Made by a program: the position numbers and the translations under genes
Assembly: GCA_017438975.1 (NCBI GenBank)
Contig: JAFRUH010000033.1
Span: forward strand, 204,695-268,694
DNA from: Bacteroidales bacterium
GTDB lineage: Bacteria > Bacteroidota > Bacteroidia > Bacteroidales > UBA932
Reading direction: 5' to 3'
DNA: 64,000 bases
The notes under the pieces: model-generated
What the model saw: the letters and a program-made list of their open reading frames with translations, nothing else
The model's database searches: none
Told to the model about the DNA's origin: nothing
Part shown: positions 51,389-59,939 of the stretch, piece by piece
Layout: every line of letters starts with the position of its first letter
How positions within the stretch are numbered: position 1 is the first letter of the stretch

Positions 51389-52759
51389 GTGAAAAAGATT
51401 ACTGTCATTACCATTCTCCTGGCTCTTTCAAGCGGACTTGTAAGCCTTTCCGCCCAGGATAAAGAAATGAAAACGGGCTGGAGTTTCGGTGTTCTTCCCT
51501 GTGCAACTTATTCCGTTGACAACGGTCTCCAGTACGGCGCTTTCGGCGATGTCTATTATTATGGAGACGGGGCGACCTATCCCGATCCTCTCCACAAGAT
51601 CAGCTGGGAGGCCTCCCATTTTACCAAGGGCAAAACCCGCCTGTATCTGGGTTATGACTCCAAGTACGTGATTCCCGGCATGCGGGTGAACGCCTCCGTC
51701 ACCTATGTGGATGACCCGATGTACAACTTCTGGGGCTTTAACGGAACGCAGGCCCTGCAGAACTATGACCTCTGGACCAACAAGGGTATCACCGAGGGCA
51801 AGCCGGTCTTCGACAAGGCAATCAACTATTATGGCATGAGCCGTAAGATGTTCCGTGTCCTCGCCAATGTCCAGGGCCGTATCACGGACCATCTCAACTG
51901 GGCCGCAGGCGTCAACTTCTGGAACTGGAAGATGGGCGACATGCGGGAAAGCCAGAAGAACAAGGATACCGGCAAGGGCCTGTATGACACCAACGTCACG
52001 CTGTACAAGCGGTATCAGGAAATCGGCGCCATCACCGCCGAGGAAGCCGCCGGCGGCAATACCCTGGAACTCAACGCCGGTCTGGTGTTCGACACCCGCG
52101 ATATGGAGGCCGCCCCGAACAAGGGTATCTGGGCAGAGGCTTACCTGAACGGAAACGTCATCAACCAGCGCTACCTGAAAGCTTGCGTCTATTTCCGCAA
52201 CTATATCGACATTCCTATCCATATTCCCGCCGGCGACCCTGTGTTCGCATACCGTCTGGCCTGGCAGCAGACCCTTGTGGGCGAAACCCCGTTCTATATG
52301 ATCCAGAACGTTCCGCTCCTTGTGCAGCGCAATATGATTTCCGAAGGCTTCGGCTCCAGCAATACCATCCGCGGTATCCGCGAGAACCGTATCCTGACGG
52401 AAGGTTTCGCATGGGCCAATGCCGAACTGCGCGTCAAGCTGGTGAGTTTCAAGCTCTTGAACCAGTTCTTCTACATCGCCGTGAACCCGTTCTTTGATGC
52501 CGGTATCGTCACGAAAGACTACCGCCCGGGCGTGTTTGCGATGGCAGGGAACTCGGTCGATCCCAAACTCAGGGAACTGGGTGTCAATCCTACGATCTAT
52601 GATGCCACCAAGAAGGGTGACGTGGTCTACAGCGGCGGCGCCGGTCTCAAGATCGCGATGAACCAGAACTTCATCGTTTCCGTGGAACTGGCCAAGTGCT
52701 TCTACCAGCCGCTCGACGCCGGCATGTGGATCGGCATCGGAATCAACTATCAGTTCTAG
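51389..52759 (+). CDS. BamA/TamA family (Omp85-like) outer-membrane protein
   Basis: 456 residues from the GTG at 51389, which gives a KK-start signal peptide ending LSAQ. An ATG 96 bases earlier lies upstream of the promoter. The chain is a 16-strand-like barrel without POTRA domains: LELNAGLVFDTRDMEAAPNKGIW and GSSNTIRGIRENRILTEGFAWANAELR hold the conserved Omp85 loop motif (RGIRENR). It ends in an aromatic residue (NYQF). Likely role: outer-membrane insertion or secretion; the partner is not encoded nearby. Confidence 0.8.
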   Translation: MKKITVITILLALSSGLVSLSAQDKEMKTGWSFGVLPCATYSVDNGLQYGAFGDVYYYGDGATYPDPLHKISWEASHFTKGKTRLYLGYDSKYVIPGMRVNASVTYVDDPMYNFWGFNGTQALQNYDLWTNKGITEGKPVFDKAINYYGMSRKMFRVLANVQGRITDHLNWAAGVNFWNWKMGDMRESQKNKDTGKGLYDTNVTLYKRYQEIGAITAEEAAGGNTLELNAGLVFDTRDMEAAPNKGIWAEAYLNGNVINQRYLKACVYFRNYIDIPIHIPAGDPVFAYRLAWQQTLVGETPFYMIQNVPLLVQRNMISEGFGSSNTIRGIRENRILTEGFAWANAELRVKLVSFKLLNQFFYIAVNPFFDAGIVTKDYRPGVFAMAGNSVDPKLRELGVNPTIYDATKKGDVVYSGGAGLKIAMNQNFIVSVELAKCFYQPLDAGMWIGIGINYQF

Positions 52760-52778
52760 GACTGACGGAAATAAAGAA

Positions 52779-52815
52779 AAAGACTCACTCTTCCCGGGGG
52801 AGTCTTTCGTTTGCT
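52779..52815. terminator. Hairpin between convergent genes, probable terminator
   Basis: Eight-base perfect stem AAAGACTC (52779-52786) with 52800-52807, flanked on the left by A-rich and on the right by T-rich bases, so it may serve both directions between the barrel and the M28 gene. Confidence 0.55.
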
Positions 52816-52829
52816 GCCTTGCAGCATCA

Positions 52830-54140
52830 TTATCGCGCCACGGCGGGCAGTCCGGGATGGCCGCCCGGTGAGACGGCGCGAACGGCAAAGAAGTAATTGT
52901 CCTTGCTGAGCGGACAGTTGAATCCGGGCTCGTCGACCTTATCGGAAAGGCCCCCCGGCAGACCTGGCATCCATTCGGACTTGTCCGTTTCCCGGCATAG
53001 CACCTGATAGGACGCACCCGGGACCGGATTCCAGGTGAGCCGGGTGTTGTTGTCCAGTTCCATCGCGTTGGCGATCCGGACGTTTTCCGGCCGTGCCGGG
53101 GCCATCGCGAGGTTCATCACTGCGGCCAGGTTGATCCTGATATTGCGTACCAGATAGGGGAAATCGACGTATGAAGCCAGGTCGCCATAGTCGATGCCGT
53201 TTTCCGTACGGACATCCTGATGGGTCCGCTCATAGTCCTCGCAATACTCGCAGATGCGGACGGACGCGAATCCTTCCCGGAGGAAGGAAGAATGGTCCCC
53301 TCCCCGGCGGTACCGGTCTGTCCGGTAGTTCAGGACGACTTCCTGGTCCGGGACGTAAATGGCGCCCATTTCCTTGATGTAGCGCGCCAGTTGGCGGGAA
53401 TCGCTATCTTCGCCGCTTCGGCTTTCCGAGAATACACGGACCTTATGGTCCTCCCGCAGTCCGGTCCCGCTGGCCCGGACATTCCCGATCATGTCGTTGC
53501 TGAGGACGGCCTGTACAGGCCAATGCTCTTCGCGGGCACGGGCAGCGAAGTGGCGGGACCCGTCCAGCCCCTGCTCTTCTCCGGAAACGAACAGACATTT
53601 GACCGTCTGCTCCAGTGGGACCCCCGACAGGATGCGGACCGTCTCGAGCAGGCATGCGAGGCCGCTGCCGTCGTCATCGGCCCCCGGGGCGAAGGTTGTC
53701 GAGTCCATCACGTCCAACACGCGCGTGTCAATATGAGCCAGGAGCAGGATCTCCCGTTCTGCCTTGGTCCCGGGCAGGGAGACCATCAGTTGGGGCACCT
53801 GCTGGACCCTGTCGTAACGTCCCCCGTTTTCGCCGACGGTATATAGGACGCGCTCGATGACCGGGCGCGGGCGGACTCCTTCGGCCTTTTGCGCCCAGCG
53901 CTCGCAGCATCCGGCGAGATAATCCACAGCCGCGCCGATTCCCTTTTCCGGGTCGGTCTGCGAACTCAGGGTGTGTCGGGTGTTGAATGAGACCAGGTCA
54001 TCGATATACGACTTGACGCTATCAATGTTCACTGCGGCTACGGCTGCGACGATCTGCGGGTCGCCCCCGGGCCTCTTTTCGCAGGAAAGGGCCAGCAGCA
54101 GAAAGACCGCCAGGGGAAGAAACGAAAGGATTCTTTTCAT
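52830..54140 (-). CDS. M28 family zinc peptidase lipoprotein with C-terminal FnIII-like domain
   Basis: 436 residues, lipobox LLALSC. M28 zinc ligands: LLAHIDTR (His), APGADDDGSG (Asp), SGEEQGLDG (Glu-Glu), LSNDMIG (Asp), GGDHSSF (His). The last about 90 residues (ENVRIANAM... TRLTWNPVPGASYQVLCRE) look like a fibronectin-type III fold. It should act as an amino- or carboxypeptidase in the envelope. Upstream only a weak TATCTTGC -7-like element (54161-54168) is seen. Confidence 0.88.
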   Translation of the reverse strand: MKRILSFLPLAVFLLLALSCEKRPGGDPQIVAAVAAVNIDSVKSYIDDLVSFNTRHTLSSQTDPEKGIGAAVDYLAGCCERWAQKAEGVRPRPVIERVLYTVGENGGRYDRVQQVPQLMVSLPGTKAEREILLLAHIDTRVLDVMDSTTFAPGADDDGSGLACLLETVRILSGVPLEQTVKCLFVSGEEQGLDGSRHFAARAREEHWPVQAVLSNDMIGNVRASGTGLREDHKVRVFSESRSGEDSDSRQLARYIKEMGAIYVPDQEVVLNYRTDRYRRGGDHSSFLREGFASVRICEYCEDYERTHQDVRTENGIDYGDLASYVDFPYLVRNIRINLAAVMNLAMAPARPENVRIANAMELDNNTRLTWNPVPGASYQVLCRETDKSEWMPGLPGGLSDKVDEPGFNCPLSKDNYFFAVRAVSPGGHPGLPAVAR

Positions 54141-54210
54141 GCTACCATTGCTTATTTATTTCGCAAGATAGTGAAAATTATTTGTTTACTGTTCTGTCTA
54201 ACCGACGTGG

Positions 54211-54753
54211 TCAAACCAGGATCCTTCTCAAGACCCAGGCGTACCAGAGGTCTGCAGAGATGGTGATAAGTTCCATCACGAAAAGTCCCCATTTGAAATC
54301 AACGAGGCCTGTCACGTAGAACAGGACGGGGACCAGGTTCACCACCTATATCCGGATAATCATCCACATGCCCACATCGCCCAGGCGGCCGCGGTACCAG
54401 ACGAGAAGAAGGATGCCAAGCGGCAGATAGATAAGCGGCAGCAGCGTGGCGGAAGCTGCGGACAGACCGTGCGCTGCTTCTCCGAGGCAGAAAAAGACAA
54501 ACCCAAGCAGGTTTATTCCGATGGCAATCCACCATAGCGCGGAGAGGGGATGTATGAGTTCCTTCATCCCGCGAAGAAAAGCATAGTATATCACGACCAT
54601 TCCTGCAGTGTTGATCAAACCGGTCAGGGCGGGGATGTTGGAAATCATCCAGTTTTGTATCGGGCCATATGAGCAAATGGCCGATAAAACCATCATTCCG
54701 AAAGCAGATTCAATAAGGAGGCGCGGAAGTCCGGTCTGCGTGGTTATTGACAA
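54211..54753 (-). pseudogene. Small multi-spanning membrane protein gene broken by an in-frame TAG
   Basis: The frame starts at a TTG (54753; a possible internal ATG pair lies 19 codons later) and codes for three to four hydrophobic segments up to the TAG at 54346-54348. The same frame then continues for 44 codons of clearly membrane-protein-like sequence (VVNLVPVLFYVTGLVDFKWG and further) to a TGA at 54211-54213. The natural protein was therefore probably about 180 residues. I do not recognise the family. It is a single-base nonsense mutation or a sequencing error. Confidence 0.6.
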
Positions 54754-54792
54754 GGAGGAGAAACGGGTGATTTATTATGCTTAGGAAATCCC

Positions 54793-54800
54793 TACTTTTG
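54793..54800 (+). promoter_or_regulatory. -7 element for the small lipoprotein gene
   Basis: TACTTTTG matches TAnnTTTG; it lies 92 bases upstream of the ATG at 54893, leaving an untranslated leader of about 85 bases. Confidence 0.45.
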
Positions 54801-54892
54801 CCTCCCATCCCAAGGATAATGCCGACGTCAGCAAACTCTTACATAAACTCTTGAAAGATTTTATCCGTTAATTTATTAATTCAAAACCAATT

Positions 54893-55186
54893 ATGAAAAC
54901 CATCAAATTCTTTTCTCTGGCCATTGTGGCCTGCATGGCTCTGTGCTTAACTTCCTGCACCAAAACCGGCGATACCGATGAATTTGGCACGTATACCGCC
55001 ACCTGCGACGTGATTGTTTCAAGCAGCGAAGGTTCCGGCATCATTTTCAACCAGATCAGGGATGCTGTCCTGATTGCCGGCAAAAGTTTCAACTTCCGCA
55101 ATTTCGCTAATGACAAGGCCGTCATCGCCGCCGCCGACAAAAAAGCCGCTGTCTTTTTTTTGCCCGTGCGGACATGGGCATGTTAG
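54893..55186 (+). CDS. Small lipoprotein, possibly frameshifted at an eight-T run
   Basis: 97 residues, lipobox LCLTSC. No family recognised. The C-terminus reads VFFLPVRTWAC after a run of eight T (55154-55161). With six T (or nine) the same stretch would continue to FARADMGMLE and a stop at about 55197, which looks more like native protein. So the present end may be a slippage product. Confidence 0.6.
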   Translation: MKTIKFFSLAIVACMALCLTSCTKTGDTDEFGTYTATCDVIVSSSEGSGIIFNQIRDAVLIAGKSFNFRNFANDKAVIAAADKKAAVFFLPVRTWAC

Positions 55187-55202
55187 AATAATGTAAAAAC
55201 AA

Positions 55203-55234
55203 CTTGACATATTGGAAAATTGTTTTTACATTTG
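55203..55234 (+). promoter_or_regulatory. Promoter of the membrane protein/XRE pair
   Basis: CTTG (55203-55206), 20 bases, then TACATTTG (55227-55234) is a full match to the Bacteroidota consensus. The ATG at 55266 follows 31 bases later. Confidence 0.65.
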
Positions 55235-55265
55235 CCCCAGCGTACAATTATTGAGCAATAGCATT

Positions 55266-55712
55266 ATGAAAACACGGAATTTTCTTCTTCCCCATTCTTA
55301 CAAAAAGATTGGAATGCTGATGTTTCTTCCCTTTGCGGCCATTTGCCTCTGCCTCCTGCTGAATGTGAAGCTTCCCTCCGTCGAAATTCCTTGGATAGCC
55401 ATAGGGGACGGCATTTTCTATCAAGGGAAAGCCGACCTCCTTACTGAGCTGGGAATGATGGGGCTGCTCATATCCCTTTCTTTCATAGCTTTGTCGCGTG
55501 AAAAGGACGAAGATGAGATGACAGGCCAGATCAGGATGAAGTCTTTCGTCTGGAGTTTATGGTTTACCACTATTATCCTTGCTTTTGGTATCCTGTTCAT
55601 TATGGGGCTGGATTTCCTGTCCTTTTCCCTTGTGGCGCTTTACCTGTATTATTTCATCTATATCCTTAAGTTTAACATGACGATGAAAAGCATCAGGAGG
55701 TCGGCCCGATGA
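55266..55712 (+). CDS. Four-TM membrane protein paired with an XRE regulator
   Basis: 148 residues from the ATG at 55266. Four hydrophobic segments (about 18-37, 62-80, 96-116, 118-138) separated by charged loops (SREKDEDEMTGQIRMKS). I do not recognise a family. The XRE gene starts inside its stop (ATGA overlap), which is the layout of small membrane-protein/HTH pairs in which the regulator may be controlled by the membrane protein. Confidence 0.7.
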   Translation: MKTRNFLLPHSYKKIGMLMFLPFAAICLCLLLNVKLPSVEIPWIAIGDGIFYQGKADLLTELGMMGLLISLSFIALSREKDEDEMTGQIRMKSFVWSLWFTTIILAFGILFIMGLDFLSFSLVALYLYYFIYILKFNMTMKSIRRSAR

Positions 55713-55909
55713 AAAACACAGTAAAAGTTGAAAGGGCGATAAAAGACATCACCCAGCAGGATCTCGCCACCGCTGTCGGCGTGAGCCGGCAGACCATCAA
55801 TTCCATAGAAGCCGGCGGATATGTCCCTTCGGCCGTCCTGGCACTGAAGATAGCCCGTTACTTCGGTAAACCCGCAGAGGCCATCTTCTCCCTGGAAGAA
55901 AATGACTGA
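55709..55909 (+). CDS. XRE-family helix-turn-helix regulator
   Basis: 66 residues, one HTH domain: TQQDLATAVGVSRQTINSIE is the recognition unit, then LALKIARYFGKPAEAIFSLEE. This is the short Cro/CI type often found with a partner membrane protein. It probably represses its own promoter at 55203. Confidence 0.88.
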   Translation: MKNTVKVERAIKDITQQDLATAVGVSRQTINSIEAGGYVPSAVLALKIARYFGKPAEAIFSLEEND

Positions 55910-55982
55910 TGACAAAAATGGACAACTCAAAAATTCGTTTAACCGTGCAAGATTGTCCGACTTTAGGATTTAAAAAGGTACT

Positions 55983-56573
55983 ATGAAGAGATTGTTTTTG
56001 TTTGCGGCCTCGCTGTTTATTTCAGTCATGATTCCCCTGAGGGCTCAGACCATGGCTGATGACGCCAAAGGGTGGGCAGATGGTTGGAAATACGCTTTCT
56101 CAGCCGAGGGCAGGCAGGCGTGGAAACCGGAGTTTACCGCACGTGTTTATGCAGGATTCGTTACGGAAGGTCCTGCAATCACAGGCGGCATAAGGCTTGA
56201 CGACAAGCGTACTCTCGGCCTGATGCTCTGGCAGGGGAGGACTTATATTGATGCGGCTCCAGGGAGCATTTATTCCGTTTCCGCCGGATTATATATGCGC
56301 AGGTACTTTCATTTCGGAAAAAGAGATATCGTTGCCCTGTACAGCGATCTCGCGGTTGGGGGTGGGTGTATTTACAAGGTAGGTGGCAAGTACTGGAACA
56401 ATATTCAAACCGGCGAACGGGTCCAGCGGATCGAAGAAAACCCCGGCGACATGGTTTTTTCCGCCACCTGGCAGCCCGGCATCAGATTCCGTTTCTGGAG
56501 GAATCTCCACCTGTTCTTGGGTCCGACCCTATCGACCAATACGGTCGGCCTCCATCTTGGAGTAGGATTTTAG
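55983..56573 (+). CDS. Small secreted beta-barrel-like protein
   Basis: 196 residues, signal peptide ending LRAQ. The mature part has alternating strands (EFTARVYAGFVTEGPAITGGIRL, read in pieces; LYMRRYFHFG; LALYSD-like) and ends with GLHLGVGF, as in outer-membrane barrels. No family recognised. The stop codon directly abuts the tRNA fragment at 56574. Confidence 0.65.
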   Translation: MKRLFLFAASLFISVMIPLRAQTMADDAKGWADGWKYAFSAEGRQAWKPEFTARVYAGFVTEGPAITGGIRLDDKRTLGLMLWQGRTYIDAAPGSIYSVSAGLYMRRYFHFGKRDIVALYSDLAVGGGCIYKVGGKYWNNIQTGERVQRIEENPGDMVFSATWQPGIRFRFWRNLHLFLGPTLSTNTVGLHLGVGF

Positions 56574-56593
56574 TGCCCCGGGCGGGAATCGAA
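56574..56593 (-). other. tRNA 3'-end fragment, probable attachment site of an integrative element
   Basis: Read on the minus strand, 20 bases form T-loop TTCGATTC, the 3' half of the T stem (CCGC), the acceptor strand CCGGGGC and discriminator A, without encoded CCA. The 5' half of a T stem or the rest of a tRNA is absent, so it is not a working gene. Such duplicated tRNA ends are att sites of tyrosine recombinases, and one is encoded 200 bases to the right. The orientation places the intact tRNA at the other, right-hand end. Confidence 0.65.
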
Positions 56594-56761
56594 GAGCTGA
56601 ACGGGTCTGAAATGGGTTGAATGGATTTGACATTGGCGACAGCTTATTATAGATTGATTATCAATAAATTATATGTGTTTTTGAGCCCGTTTCGATTCTA
56701 GTACTGGGTCTAGAAAAATCAAAATATTTCAGCTAAGTCGGCAAAAATCGGCAAAAATTAT

Positions 56762-56769
56762 TACCTTTG
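56762..56769 (+). promoter_or_regulatory. -7 element for the integrase gene
   Basis: TACCTTTG matches TAnnTTTG, 24 bases upstream of the ATG at 56794. Confidence 0.6.
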
Positions 56770-56793
56770 TGCCGAAGGCTAAATAGTTGATAT

Positions 56794-58200
56794 ATGGCGA
56801 ATATCGTGTATAAACTCTCCACGAAGGAGGACAAAATCACTGGGAAACGTGAGATTCACGTCCGTTTTTACCATGGAAAGTTCGATGTAAGGGCAAAAAC
56901 GAACCTATACGTACAACCTGAATACTGGGATGCGGCTAAGCAAACGGTGAAGATTCCGAACACTCGTTCGAACACTCCGGAGAAGCAGCAGCTCATTATG
57001 AAACTGTCTGCCCTTAAGGCGGATCTCGAGTCTCTTTCAAATGATATCCGGGAAGCGTACATTGCCGACGGAGGAGGAAAAAGAGATCTTCCTACCGAGT
57101 GGCTGTCTGATTTCATCGCAAGCCGTATCCTTGCCCAGGAGAGGATTGTCGCTCAAATGGAAGAGGAAGAAACAGCTGAAGAAAAGGACGACTCACAGAA
57201 AGAATTCTTTGACACGTTCGAACATTTTGTGTCCATCCAGAAAATATCCATTTCCCGGATCCGGCACTACAATGTCATCATCCGCGCCCTTAAACGCTTC
57301 GCCATCTATAGCGCCCAGGAAGTAAGCTTTGCCACGCTATCCTCGGATATGCTCCGGAAGTTCTCCAAGTTTCTGGAGAATGAGCACAAGTTCGTCGTGG
57401 AAGGAAAGGACGGAAAACCACGCATCAAAGACCCCCTCTATAAAGCGGCTTATAAGTCAGTCCCTGAATGCCGGTTCCCGAAGCAGCGAGGCCAGAATTC
57501 CATTATCGGCACGATGTCCCGTCTCCACACCTTCGTCCGCTGGTCGATCAAAAGAGGCTACATGAACCGCGACCCCTATGATGATTATGTCATCGGCACG
57601 GCCATATATGGCACTCCCTTTTATCTCACTAAGGAGGAACGAAACCAACTGTACCAGGCGAAGTTCCCGGACAACCCCGGTCTGGATGTCCAGCGTGACA
57701 TCTTCGTCTTCCAATGCTTCATCGGATGCCGTGTCGGCGACCTGATGAAAATGACCAAGGCCAACATCATCAACGGCGCCATCGAGTACGTTCCTCGTAA
57801 GACCAAGGAAGGCCGTCCCTATACTGTCCGAGTCCCTCTCTCTCCCACCGCATTGGAAATCCTGGAGCGCTACAAGGACCAGCCCGACGGACGTCTTCTT
57901 CCCTTTATTTGTGAGCAGGACTACAACCGAGACATCAAGAAGATGATCAAACTCGCTGGTATCGACCGCGTGGTGACGACGCTGAACACCATCACCCGCG
58001 AGGAAGAGAAGCATCCTATCTGGGAAGTCGCCTCCTCCCACATGGCCCGCCGCGTCCTGGTCGGCAACCTTTATAAGGAAGTCAAAGACCCCAACCTTAT
58101 CGCCAAGATCTCCGGCCATGTCGAGAACTCCCGTGCCTTCAGCCGCTACCGCGACATCGATGAAGAGATGGCCAAGGAAGTAATCCTAAAGTTGGAATAA
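56794..58200 (+). CDS. Tyrosine recombinase/integrase
   Basis: 468 residues. N-terminal Arm-type/DUF-like domain (about 1-95), SAM-like core-binding domain (about 138-260) and catalytic domain (about 275-465). Catalytic residues: R313 (GCRVGD), a Lys near 336-338, H416 and R419 (SHMARR), H442 (ISGHVEN) and the nucleophile Y452 (FSRYRD). It lies next to the tRNA fragment, so it should integrate and excise the element that begins there. Confidence 0.93.
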   Translation: MANIVYKLSTKEDKITGKREIHVRFYHGKFDVRAKTNLYVQPEYWDAAKQTVKIPNTRSNTPEKQQLIMKLSALKADLESLSNDIREAYIADGGGKRDLPTEWLSDFIASRILAQERIVAQMEEEETAEEKDDSQKEFFDTFEHFVSIQKISISRIRHYNVIIRALKRFAIYSAQEVSFATLSSDMLRKFSKFLENEHKFVVEGKDGKPRIKDPLYKAAYKSVPECRFPKQRGQNSIIGTMSRLHTFVRWSIKRGYMNRDPYDDYVIGTAIYGTPFYLTKEERNQLYQAKFPDNPGLDVQRDIFVFQCFIGCRVGDLMKMTKANIINGAIEYVPRKTKEGRPYTVRVPLSPTALEILERYKDQPDGRLLPFICEQDYNRDIKKMIKLAGIDRVVTTLNTITREEEKHPIWEVASSHMARRVLVGNLYKEVKDPNLIAKISGHVENSRAFSRYRDIDEEMAKEVILKLE

Positions 58201-58216
58201 GACTTAAACCCGAAAA

Positions 58217-58843
58217 ATGGTCTCAATCAGAATTATTCATAATATGGAAATGCAAGAGAAAACAATATTCACTGCTACCCCAATCGAAGGAGGATATTCG
58301 TGGACAATCACATCGTTGTTAGGCACTATCCTGAAGGATGCCGAGAGCCTATATGGAGAAAGAGATCGATCATTCAATATTCTTGGAGTTGAACTTTGTG
58401 ATCTAGAGCAGCCTCAGACTTGGTATCCAGGTGGTTGGGACGGTCAGAAAGATGTGATAATACAAATTACGAAAGATTGCGAAACTAATCTCAAAAAAGC
58501 TATCTTTCAAGTATCTCATGAAGTTATCCATTGTCTATGTCCAAAGCCCGGGCGCCATGCAAATGTCCTAGAAGAGGGACTTGCGACGTGGTTTTCGACA
58601 ATTGAGTCCACTAAACATAACACGGGATATCAACCTGACTCTTTGCCATATGTCTCTGCTATGGAGAAAGTATGGGAATTACTGAGACTTGATGAGGGTA
58701 TAATTAAAAAAGCAAGAATGATTGAACCAGATTTTTCATTGATGACAAAAGAATTGTTACTAGGTTTCCAACCATCTATCAAAGATGATTTACTTGAGAT
58801 CCTGCTTAAGCCCTTTAGTGAATTTAAGCTCACGATTGGATGA
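58217..58843 (+). CDS. Putative cytoplasmic zinc metalloprotease-like protein (HExxH)
   Basis: 208 residues, AT-richer than the backbone (AT-biased codons). The motif SHEVIHCLCP gives H101-E102-x-x-H105, and EEGLATWF (E119/E120) is placed as the third ligand in gluzincins. No signal peptide or TM, so it would act inside the cell. No family name. It is 16 bases after the integrase and upstream of a two-TM protein, probably as cargo of the element. Start could also be at 58244. Confidence 0.6.
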   Translation: MVSIRIIHNMEMQEKTIFTATPIEGGYSWTITSLLGTILKDAESLYGERDRSFNILGVELCDLEQPQTWYPGGWDGQKDVIIQITKDCETNLKKAIFQVSHEVIHCLCPKPGRHANVLEEGLATWFSTIESTKHNTGYQPDSLPYVSAMEKVWELLRLDEGIIKKARMIEPDFSLMTKELLLGFQPSIKDDLLEILLKPFSEFKLTIG

Positions 58844-58901
58844 TGAGGAATCCCTCGCCCCCTCTTTCCTGCGGAATCGCCACAATATGCTATAGAGAAA
58901 A

Positions 58902-59666
58902 ATGAAAGCATTAATCATGAAGTATTTAGAACAAAAGGGCCAAGTAATTATATCATTCATCAAGAATCATATAACGCCTGTTCATAATAGTAAGATTGCA
59001 CTTTATGTGCTTCTTCTCTTTTGTGGCTGGGCAATTCTTGCGATTCAATTTAGAATAACTTGTCTTCAAATTCCCATGAATTGGTCACAAGATAGGTGTG
59101 ATAATCTGAATCAGCTTTTTATTAACCTGACTTATAGCTTCCTGGCCGGCTATGTCTTCTATTTGCTAACAATATATTTTCCCCAGAGTAAAGAGAAGAA
59201 ACGGATACAACCTGTAATTCAACAAAAAGTTCTTGATATTAGAAAGGCGATTAGTGATATTTTGTTGGAATTCTCAAGAGGCACGGACATTAAAAAAGAC
59301 TTTCTGGAAATAGATAATGCAAAAATAGTCTTGATGTCAAAAAACTGGACAGACACAATTCCCATGTTTCAGTATTTGTACAAAGCACGAATTAGCTATC
59401 TTGCGTATATCGGCGAAGTTGGGAAAAAGATTCAAAAAGACATCGTGGAGTTAATCCAATCTTATCAGAAGTATATGACAACAGAGCAGGTGTGTTTATT
59501 AGAAGAGTTGTCTAGTATGCAGATTTTTGCATTTGCAAACCAATTCAAACAAATGAATATTTCGCTGGAGGATAAAAACGGGAAAGAGTCTATAGTTGGT
59601 TTTTTTATTGACGCCATACGCAAGATGAATGAAATCGAAGATTGTTTCTCAATCAAAAATAGATGA
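58902..59666 (+). CDS. Two-TM cargo protein of unknown function
   Basis: 254 residues, AT-rich. Two hydrophobic segments (about 31-50 and 78-98) are followed by a long cytoplasmic, mostly helical region (about 100-254) with coiled-coil-like stretches. No family recognised. It follows the HExxH gene by 58 bases; an alternative start lies at 58917. The TM-plus-helical form is common in effector proteins of defence systems, but nothing here proves that. Confidence 0.6.
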   Translation: MKALIMKYLEQKGQVIISFIKNHITPVHNSKIALYVLLLFCGWAILAIQFRITCLQIPMNWSQDRCDNLNQLFINLTYSFLAGYVFYLLTIYFPQSKEKKRIQPVIQQKVLDIRKAISDILLEFSRGTDIKKDFLEIDNAKIVLMSKNWTDTIPMFQYLYKARISYLAYIGEVGKKIQKDIVELIQSYQKYMTTEQVCLLEELSSMQIFAFANQFKQMNISLEDKNGKESIVGFFIDAIRKMNEIEDCFSIKNR

Positions 59667-59722
59667 TGGAAATACTTGTCATACTTCGGATAGAAATGGC
59701 TATTTATAGAGGACATGATAAC

Positions 59723-59753
59723 AACGACTATTTCATTTTTTGAAATAGTCGTT
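59723..59753. terminator. Hairpin between convergent cargo genes
   Basis: Perfect 12-base stem (59723-59734 with 59742-59753) around a seven-base T-rich loop, in the gap between the two-TM gene and the convergent ATPase gene. No long T run follows in either direction, so termination is likely but not certain. The remaining bases of 59667-59939 show nothing else. Confidence 0.5.
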
Positions 59754-59939
59754 CAGAAATGCGAAGATGGCATTATTAAGTTTGCTCCTAAACAAAAGAT
59801 TATCTTAGTTTTGTTACATGGATAATCATTTATTGGTTATTTTGCGCACAAAAGTAAGCCTCATAATTTGCCACAAGTGTCCGGTTTCGGGTAGATATGG
59901 AAAATTATAGACGATATAGACCCATCTCAAAGTATGGCA

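Noticed and set aside
54299-54676. 125-residue alternative minus-strand ORF in the broken membrane-protein gene
   Set aside because: It is a different frame of the same region, without hydrophobic segments or a family pattern.
54211-54753. Genetic-code change (TAG read as an amino acid)
   Set aside because: Genes in the rest of the window end with TAG at proper places (for example at 10088 and 56573), so a nonsense mutation is simpler.
56574-56660. Complete tRNA gene on the minus strand
   Set aside because: Beyond the T loop the sequence does not form T stem, anticodon arm or D arm; only the 3' 20 bases match.
56693-56720. Second T-loop-like sequence (TTTCGATTC) right of the integrase att fragment
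   Set aside because: The five-base T stem and acceptor strand cannot pair as in a tRNA; probably chance or part of the arm-binding region.
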